Source: Diploscapter coronatus (lineage: Eukaryota; Nematoda; Chromadorea; Rhabditida; Rhabditidae). Taken from it: a DNA stretch of 64,000 nt. Below are positions 55,921-64,000 of this stretch, piece by piece (the first letter of the stretch is position 1; each line of letters begins with the position of its first letter). Under the pieces are notes generated by a model that had not been told where the DNA came from, did no database searches, and saw nothing but the letters and a program-made list of their open reading frames with translations. Location: the NCBI GenBank assembly GCA_964036155.1, contig OZ038423.1, positions 51,971,249-52,035,248 on the forward strand. Reading direction: 5' to 3'. Made by a program: the position numbers and the translations under genes.

Positions 55921-57658
55921 GTAAGGAAGTTTTCCCCCAGATAAAGCTAATGCAATGATTTATTACTTTCGTCAATCAGTCTTCATTCGAAACAGTTATT
56001 TTTCATTATTGAATCTATTTTTAGGAATGTTTAAAGATAAGGAAAATTGTAGCATGGAAAGATTGAGTTGGTCCACTTGTTTGTAATAAGGCGCAATAAA
56101 ACTCCAGTGCAGCGCATGTGAAAATTTACGAACTGCAGGCATTATGTTGGTCATTTCATTTCTGACATCAGCACAATAAAGATCCTAAAGCTCATTCAAT
56201 ATTCGAGGATACTAAAAATTATCGATTTTTCTTCGAGATTTGCCTAACCAGATAATCTCATTTCGATCGAAATAGTACTCTTTCCCTAAATTATCAGAAC
56301 TCTGTAACGACAACACATTTCTGGCAAAATACTTACACGATCCTTAGTCCAACTTCTGATTCTTGTGCTAGGTCTTCATAGTTATTTAGCCCAGAATGCC
56401 ATTAACTAATAATTCGATTTTCTGGAAGACTTGAAAAATTTGAAAGAGGAAGAGGAATTCGCGGTTCATTACATCATTAGTTGAGGATTTAAAGAAATGC
56501 AATATGACAGCGATATGATGTTTGCATGACCAATTTGAGATAATCATAATGAAGGATAATTAAAGTAATCACAGAGATTTAGAAAAAGATAGAAAATCGA
56601 AAAAGTAAATGCTTGGCTAGGGAACGCCAGCCGTAATCGGGAACTCATAGAAATTTTATGAAAGATCAATTTTTGAGATCCTCATTGGTCCTTCAACCAT
56701 TCTCGATGAGAAAAAGCTAGAAAAATTAGCATAAAATTGGTAAAAGATAACAATAAAATCGAAAAACTATTGAATCAAATGAAAGAGGCGTGGCTTGGGG
56801 GTCCTACATTCATTTTATTTTCTCCCCGTTTTCCGATTTTATTTCGATTTTTCTTCAATTTCTTTATTCTCAATCAATATTTCGATCACTAGATTAATTT
56901 ATTCATGGCAACCATCAAAAATTGCCTAATGTAGAATATTTGAAAACTATCGTTGTTTGAATCAGACCTGTTCGCGCTGGTTTCATTATTTTGCGAAATT
57001 GCATGATCCAAAATACCGTCAGAAGTTGGACTTATGTTTATCATATCTGGATTGTAATTAGAAAATGATCATCTCTCGCAAGAGTTAGGAAAGAAGGTTC
57101 CAAATGAAGATCAGCATGTTTCTATTGGAAATCTTATCTTGTACATTCCTAATGAAGTATTTGTTCATTTCCATTTATTCCTAGTCGTCGAAGAAATGCC
57201 TTCACCCGATTCACTACGATTAAACATAATCACCACTTTGATGCTCCGGAAAATAATAGTCATATAATCGACTTATTTACTATGATCATCCAACTCTGCC
57301 ATCTGTGCCCCCATTCCCTCTACCTTGTCTCCTAGTCTCTCATCATTTTATCAATGATTTACACTCTCTCATCAGTTTGAGCCTTTCCCTCTCATGCTCC
57401 CCTCCCCTCCCCTGCCTTCCTTCGCTCGTTTCTTAGCTTCTCATTTTCTTTTTTGACTCGATGTTACTCGAGAAGACTGAAGCTCATCTCTCCAGGCTTT
57501 ATTTTCACACCTTCCCAGTCATAAATAGCCTCTGCTAGTTCCTACAGTCGATCAGCTGTTTCGTTCAGGTCCTTCTGTATCTGCGCGATTCTGCCCCAGT
57601 GCCCATTCCCTACAGACAGCCAGTCCAACATCGCCCTCTCCAATATCATCGTCCAGCC
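55921..57658. other. Intron/promoter region of the long gene
   Basis: No exon is supported in this 1.7-kb stretch. It is AT-rich with loosely repeated AAATCGAAAAA words at 56580-56860. From about 57290 to 57470 it is CT-rich. It should hold the promoter of the 57659 start. Confidence 0.45.
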
Positions 57659-60600
57659 ATGCCTCAGCCAGTCCATTTGCAGTACAACTCGCCTCTCGAA
57701 CTCTATTCGAAGTAAGTCGTTGCAGTTTCAATGCATTTCATCACTAACGGCCAGATAAATGGTAATTAATGTTTTGTTGAAATTGCAAGACAAGCCAGTC
57801 AGGTGCTTGACTCCCAATTATGCTTTATTCGCTATGAAAAGTGAATTCAATGTATCGGAGTGTTCAGTAAGAAATTCTGGTTTTAGGTTATGAAATATTG
57901 TAAACCATGATAATTTTCTCTTGGTAAAGGTTAATTGGTCTCCTCTGCCATTTGCCCTGCATTCCTCTATTTTCTATTACACATTATATGCCAGCCTCAG
58001 TCTCAAGCCTCTGTGCAGTGATTGGTAAGCAGAACAAAACTGCTTCAACTCAACTCAGCTCTCAGCCATTTGCGCCATCTTTCATCCCTCCAACATTTTA
58101 CACATTGCTCTGTTTTCTCTCTTCCTTCTCCTCCTGCTTCGAGCCATGCAACAGGCAATTGTCAGGGAACATCCCCAGGACAAAACATGCAGATAAGCAG
58201 AGATGTAGAGGATATTTATTGACAAGGGAAATCGATACGATTCGTGATTTTCAGTGAAACAGCCCAAGAAGAGTTCGTCAATCAGATAGGCGAGGCCCCC
58301 GTTCCTCTGCCGGCTGGCGGCAACAAGCATTTCGACCCGTCCAAGAGTGCCACTCTCAAATACATTCAAGTAAGTTATCCAAACATTTTTAGGTTCGCTG
58401 AAAAACTCGCGAAAATCAATAAAATTCAAATATTCATCCATAAAATTTTCCCTCCTTAATTAATGTGAGTGACTTGTAATGTAGTACCTAGAGGGGCAGA
58501 GACCGTTAGCGAGTAAATGCCGTGTACATGTTTCATTGCAACCTTTTCTTCATTTACTAATTGCCCTTTTAAACAGTGAAATACTCTAAAGTCACAAATT
58601 ACGAGTTTCGAATGCGATATCATGATTATTCACATTCTTCCATGTTATTTATTGTTGTATAAGATTACGTTTTCTTTCGAAAATTTTATCACCCATCTGT
58701 CTAAATATCAAATTGAAGACCAACTCATCAGTTTCACGAATGAATGATTTCTTTCAGGAAGGCGACAAGAACAGTTTTGGCGATCGATTTTTCGAAAAAG
58801 TTGCAGAAGCAGAAGCGTCGAGAGTACCTATGGATCAGGTTTGATTGTTGAAAGGGTTGATCACCAAAAGTTGCTCGAATACAGGAGCCGCAATGGGCCG
58901 AATATGCTCGAGAGATGAGCCGACGAGCTCGCTCTCGAACGCCTGGCAGAGAGGATGGAAGACATTCCACGTCTCCTTATCCACCCACTCATGACGACAC
59001 CTGGAAGGAGCATCAGGAGAAAACCAAGTAAGCAATTATCAATTCATTACTTAATCAATCCCACTTACTGATCTGATCAATTTCACTAGATCTGTTGACT
59101 TTTGGTTGAGACAACGAATGTGTGTCGATGTACTTACGAGGTTACTCTCGCAAACTGCATTTCATTCTTTCTTTATCGAATACGATTTTTTCTTGCTAAA
59201 TTAACCCGAATTTTGCAGAATCTTCACCGACGCAGTTCGCGAAGTGGGAGCTCCCCCTTACTGGCAGTACGAGTACAACAGACCAATGGTGAGATCGCAC
59301 AGTGAGACTCGCAGGTAAAATGAGATTCTTCTCTTTTTTCAAAATGTCTTAAGGGTCTAAAATTTTAGCGTTCTTCATGTATCGAATATTCAAAATTTAT
59401 TTTTAAAAATTCAATATAAATATTTATCTTTTCATAGCCTTTTAGACAGGGTTGCTGACGGGCCCAATTTTTCGGACCCGGACCCGCAAAAATTTTCCAA
59501 TTTTTTCATCCTCTGGACCCGGACCCGTTCTCAGAACCGTCATTTTTCATTCTTTGGGACCCGCCCGTTTTCAGACCCGTCATTTTTCACCTTTCGGACC
59601 CGGACCCGCTCTCAGAACCGTCATTTTTTACCCCCTGGACCCGGGCCCGCCCGTTCGGACCCGCATGAAATTTGCATTATTTTCAATTTTTTCAAACAAA
59701 AGACATAATTTTAAAGGTATTTGCTATTGAAATGCAATCATTTCAGATTATAAAAGATTCCTGAATCTATTTAATATTGAATACTTTATTCCCTCATCAT
59801 CACTCATTAGAATAATTTAATCGGATCAGATGATTAGAGATCAATGATAATCTTTGAATCAACGAACTTATTGAAAAAGGCATAAGTTTTATTTGCAAAG
59901 AGTCAGCATCAGGACTGTTGCGGGATCGAATTTAAAAAATTGGAATCGAAAGTTTCGATGCCAAAAATCGCCGGAAGTTCCGGTTTTTCGGAATCGGAAT
60001 TTTTTCTTAATTTAACTAAATCGAAGAATTATGCTCAAATTCTTTAGCTAATGCCTTATTATAATTCTAACAAAATTTAAAGTCTTATATTCTCAATGGA
60101 GAGTGATTATTTTTATTTGAATGCTTTCTTCATTATTTAGCGCGCCGCAGGCGAAGGCGAATAAAGTTCATTTCTCTAGTAATTTTTTCATAGGAAAATC
60201 AGCTTATTGGATAAAATTTCTCCTATAAATAACTAATTTTGTCTTGGAACTTTCTTTATACACTATCGAAAGACATAATTGCTAGTTGCATTGATAATCT
60301 CTAATATATTCCCTTATTGAAATGTTAGATTTGTTTTTTTATTTTTAGAGTTAAGAAAATTTAAAAGAAATACCTAATGGTACGCTAGAATTTCATTGCA
60401 AAATTGAAGGCAGGATGCTATTTTCGAGGGATATTTTCATGCTAAAAATTGACTATTTTTCTATTTTTAATACCGGAATTCCGGTCATTTTTGACCGGTA
60501 TCAGTATCGGAATCGGAACTTCCGCAACAGCCCTGATGACAACATTTTCCTTGAATAATATTTTAGAAAGTTATTAGCCCGCTGCAGGCGAAGGTGGGAA

Positions 60601-63600
60601 TAGGCCACCTGATAGAACACTTTTTAAACGAAAAATTCTCTTAATTTGAACATAACTTTATCCTATCACAAGCTACTCCAAGCTTAATTGAATACATAGC
60701 CAATCAAAGTTTCAAAATGAGCTAATTTTTCAATTTTTAGCCAATTTGAACCGTGAAAATCATTCCCTAGCAGTATTTCTGCTATTTAAAATATCACTCA
60801 AAAATACATTAAAAGTCCGGTTTTTAACCAAAATTTTGCCAGAATCGGTATCGGTATCGGAATCGGAATTGAAATTCTTGTGGGGTCAGAGTCGAAATCA
60901 GAAGTTCCGATGCCAAAAATCGTCGGAATTTGCCGAGTAAGAACTTCTGCAACAGCCCTGGTCGGCATCACCAGATTTCCTCATAAAAATCACAAATGTG
61001 TTTTTTCGCGAATCTTATAATTTTATTCAGAGTTGAATGAGCTTTCAAATAAGCCTATTTCCAACTGGTATCCCAAGACATCAGTAGGATCAAAATCGCG
61101 AAAAACTGCAGTCGGTCAGAGTCGCACTTCGGAAATTTCATTTTTGGCGGGAAATTTTCGATCGTAGCAGGTGGCCGTAGTCACATTATTTGTAGTTTTT
61201 CATGGACTATCTAACGCAAAAAAAGCCCCATTTGATTTGGTTCAGAAATAAGAAAGTTATGATTTTTTTTCTTGAAGCCGGATCCGTCAAAACTTTAAGC
61301 TACCGTAATCCGCTACGGTAATCGATTTTCGAAAAACGGATAGCACCACGAGAATCAGCGTGAAAAACTGTACTATATACGTGAAAATCAGTCAAATCGA
61401 TGGACTCCTGAGTCCGCACCACTTTGAATAGTCCTGACATTCACTCTTAATCGCATCAAATGAATTAATTTGCGGGTCCATGCGGGTCCTGACCTCGGAC
61501 CCGCCCGCGTCCAAATTCGAAATTTTTTCCACCCTAGACCCGGACCCGCTTCAAAATCCAAAATTTTTTTCATCCTAGACCCGGACCCGTTCTCAGATTC
61601 ATAATTTTTCACTTTTCGGACCCGGACCCGATTTAGACCCGCATTTTGCGGGTCGGGCCGACCCGGGCCGGGTCGACCCGGGTCCATCAGCAACCCTGCT
61701 TTTAGAATATATGCCAGCTTTGAACATTTGTTAATCTTCTTATCCGGGAAACGGTTTGAATAGCTAAGATTGATTTGATATCAAATAACAGAACTATTTA
61801 GACAATTCGCTTAATGACAAATGTACCTTAGCCTACCCAAAACGATATTTTCTAAATCTCAAATTTCCATTTGATTATGATAGTAGCTATTTCAGTGATC
61901 CTCGGTACCAATGCGGTGGAATGGACTTCACAAAGGGTCTCTACTTTGGAGAACCACTCGACTACGTGCCACCCAGAACGAAGGAAGAGAAACCGAAAGC
62001 AGCTCCAGGCTATGTATGGTTTTCTATAGAAGTTTATTTTAAAACTATTTCTATGCTATATCGCAATATTTACCCCTTGGCATTCTTTTTCTGATAGATG
62101 ATATTAGAAACTTACAGATTGTGCCAAAATTTCAACCTTGTTTCTAGCATAGGCAAATTTATATAAGTTAGGCATGATAAATCACATGTAGTGAATTTTA
62201 GGAACTTGGTGGCTCCGATTACTATAAAGGCTATTCATTTGCTCCTGAACTCCGTGGGCATGGCCCTGATCCTCCAAGAAAGAGGTAGGAATATTTTTGA
62301 AGAAAGATGAACATTTCTATCGTCAAATGGGTATTCTAATCCTGCACGAGTTGTTAATGAAGATCAGCTTTGTGATTGTCTATGACGACTCAGACTGCGT
62401 TCAACGCATTTTTGAACAGTGAAAATCAATGCTTTGTTCCAAGCGGACTTTACGACGTCTTATTGATTCAAGGGATGATTTTGACTACGATTTGAAAATA
62501 TGCAATGCATACCCGAGGCCGAAATTTCACATCGCTTTAATGGTAATACCAATTGATTGATCTTCGACAATGCGATAAAACATGATCGATCTGTCAAATA
62601 GTTCCATGCAATATTTCAGACAGAAGTACACAGCAGACCCAAAGAGTGCCTGCAATGTATTCGAAAGCCCTAATTTGGACGGAGTCGATCCTCATTTGCT
62701 CGTGGGAGATACTATCTCAAATCAGAAAGTTAAACGCGATGTAAGTTTTCCATGCTCATTTATTTTTGTCGTACAGGCTAACATCAGAAAAGCGTTACAT
62801 CACGTGAAGTGATCAAATGCGTACACAGGTGGGGTAAAGCCTGTTTATTCATTTTCTGTAAACCAAAGTCAATTTCATTATTTTTATGGCTAATCTTGTC
62901 AATTTGCAGATTCGCCACCCCGAAGCCGATGATTTCGGCACTTCCTACGCTCCCCCAGGCGGCTTCAAATACGACCACATCCGAGTGGTCAAGGAGCCCT
63001 CTCCTCCCAAGCCTGTGGTCTACTCCCTGTCTGCGAAGAAGGACAGAGCAAATATTTATGAAGGAAGGAGCTCTGCTCCCCCTGAACAGACCAATGTGTG
63101 GATACAGAAGCAGGCTGATGTCGATAGGGAGGTAAGTCGAATCATTTATTTATTATCTCAAATTTTACGCAGCATATTTGCACCTGTTGCGCATTAGTGT
63201 TTCCGTTTTAAGATTTTGCACGAACGAACTATTAGTTCTATCTGACCAAAGCGAAGTTGGTGTGAAAGGAGCTCTATTGCGAACTCTTGAAATTTGAATT
63301 ATTGTTCTACCGATACTGAAATGGCATTTAGTTTCGTTCTAAATTTAAAAAATTAGAGTTTTACTTGAGAAAATTTTCGCATGACATAATTAAAGAAGCC
63401 AATTCAATTTTCAGAATTGATAATCATAGAAAACCAACATTGAAGCGTGATATCATCCATTTCCGGAAAAATAGACTAAAACCTAAATGTTCGGAAAAGT
63501 CGTAACAATTAAAATTCAATATGCTAATTTTGGCATTCTGGCATTTCTAGGCATAATCTACAATGTCTTGGAATAAATTTAGTATTTTCTATATCAAACT

Positions 63601-64000
63601 AGAAGAAATCTCGAGTTTTTTTCCTCGAAATTACCAATGAACTTTCAAGCTATTATGAAAACGGCTTTTTTAGATTTGGTATCGCGAGCCGAATTGGCGA
63701 AGAGGCGTTCCTGAGCGGTGCAGAGCTTGGGAAATCCGTAGATTTGAGCTGGAACACCGACTTCATCGACCAAATACGGTATGTGTTCCCTCTCTCTCTC
63801 TCTCTCTCTCGAAATATCGTAATCTTGTCATGTTCTTTGTCATCTACACTCTACATTACAATGTCATTTCAACATTTTATGTCTTCGAGAATTTCGAATC
63901 CTCTTCCTCGAATCGATAACCTATCTGTCAAATGTGAGGAACAGAGTTTGAGCGATGAGCTGTAATGTTGCTGTGCAGTGCTGCAATGCATGAGAAGCAG
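57659..64000 (+). CDS. Long Pro/Tyr/Arg-rich protein, incomplete at right edge
   Basis: Twelve exons join in phase: 57659-57711, 58255-58369, 58758-58838, 58885-59027, 59219-59314, 61896-62013, 62202-62284, 62620-62740, 62910-63131, 63236-63255, 63674-63778 and 63979 to the edge. The start is MPQPVHLQYNSPLELYS. Short motifs recur in the style GGMDFTKGLYFGEPLDYVPP, GGSDYYKGYSFAPELRGHGP and PEADDFGTSYAPPGGFKYD, each a Gly/Asp-Tyr-Pro unit, suggesting an extended repeat protein. SRRARSRTPGRED is RS-like. RFYLTKAKFGIASRIGEEAF spans the 20-base exon and needs it for phase. No membrane segment or signal peptide is seen. I do not recognise the family; a muscle or cytoskeleton linker is a guess. The intron at 59315-61895 holds the hAT element. 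The rest lies beyond 64000. Confidence 0.75.
59447..61698. mobile_element. Non-autonomous hAT-type transposon, 2.25 kb
   Basis: The left end is CAGGGTTGCTGACGGGCCC and the right end, read inward, is CAGGGTTGCTGATGGACCC: 17 of 19 match. The flanks are the same 8 bases, CTTTTAGA (59439-59446 and 61699-61706), a perfect target-site duplication. CAGGG ends with an 8-bp duplication define the hAT superfamily. Sub-terminal regions (to about 59665 and from about 61465) are GC-rich arrays of GGACCCGGACCCG, in contrast to the AT-rich centre. No transposase frame is seen. It lies in an intron of the long gene and carries the nested element at 59910-60960. Confidence 0.88.
59910..60960. mobile_element. 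Nested hAT-type element, about 1.05 kb
   Basis: The left end is CAGGACTGTTGCGGGATCGA. The right end read inward is CAGGGCTGTTGCAGAAGTTC. Flanks are GTCAGCAT and GTCGGCAT, an 8-bp duplication with one change. The interior holds AATCGGAATCGG words near both ends. A second right end (TTCCGCAACAGCCCTG) lies inside at 60520-60535, and GCAGGCGAAGGYGRATA occurs at about 60150 and 60590, so the 3' part was duplicated. No transposase frame is seen. Confidence 0.75.
63791..63811 (+). repeat. (CT)n microsatellite
   Basis: A run of about ten CT units follows the donor of the exon ending 63778. It lies within the intron. Confidence 0.8.

Noticed and set aside
63674..63778. Alternative frame WYREPNWRRGVPERC... 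in the penultimate exon
   Set aside because: It runs into a stop in the exon at 63979; the chosen frame stays open and fits the 20-base micro-exon.
1..64000. tRNA, rRNA, snRNA or spliced-leader RNA genes
   Set aside because: No B-box with paired arms and no known small-RNA core was found by eye; a covariance-model scan could overturn this.

Overview
The window is nuclear DNA of a nematode. The genes are split by many short introns with GT...TTTCAG borders. There is a nematode-type chemoreceptor of the SRH class, a FAT-2 type fatty acid desaturase, and several start codons sit just after a TTTCAG acceptor with no leader exon, as expected from spliced-leader trans-splicing. Exons are GC-richer than the AT-rich introns and spacers. 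No bacterial-type operons, CRISPR arrays, tRNA or rRNA genes were seen. I could not fix the species.

Layout. At 1-779 (minus) lies the 5' half of an unrecognised gene that leaves the left edge. At 1542-6637 (minus) is a complete CNOT4/NOT4 ubiquitin ligase (ntl-4). At 9133-12835 (minus) is a secreted frizzled-related protein with all ten CRD cysteines. At 13848-18330 (minus) a nine-exon gene encodes an unrecognised 348-residue protein with a Cys...Asp-x-His arrangement like a papain-fold deubiquitinase. At 19052-21141 (plus) is an unrecognised 274-residue protein. At 23050-24835 (minus) is an SRH chemoreceptor lacking a visible first membrane segment. At 26454-27206 (plus) is a small Gly/Ala-rich protein ending in a CaaX box. 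At 27687-30445 (plus) is a Kelch-repeat protein. At 33285-40010 (minus) is a large low-complexity adaptor-like protein rich in His, proline and YEEI/YAEI/YDEV sites, with a 70-residue gene just upstream (40807-41752, minus). At 44027-45501 (plus) is a four-membrane-segment protein, at 46731-51635 (plus) fat-2, at 52289-54373 (plus) a Tyr-rich protein, at 54647-55322 (plus) ribonuclease kappa/V-ATPase f, and from 57659 to beyond the right edge (plus) a long Pro/Tyr-rich protein with an apparent alternative first exon at 55762.

Between and inside the genes lie many short inverted-repeat elements, falling into at least three multi-copy families, plus a 2.25-kb hAT-type element with a perfect 8-bp target duplication that carries a second hAT-type element nested inside it. 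A decayed mariner-like transposase fragment lies in an intron of the adaptor gene.

The genes do not form one pathway; they are a normal mix of housekeeping (ntl-4, fat-2, ribonuclease kappa), signalling (sFRP, chemoreceptor, adaptor) and unrecognised functions. Gene models below were built by joining open exons in phase across splice sites; in most cases the summed exon length is an exact multiple of three, which supports them.
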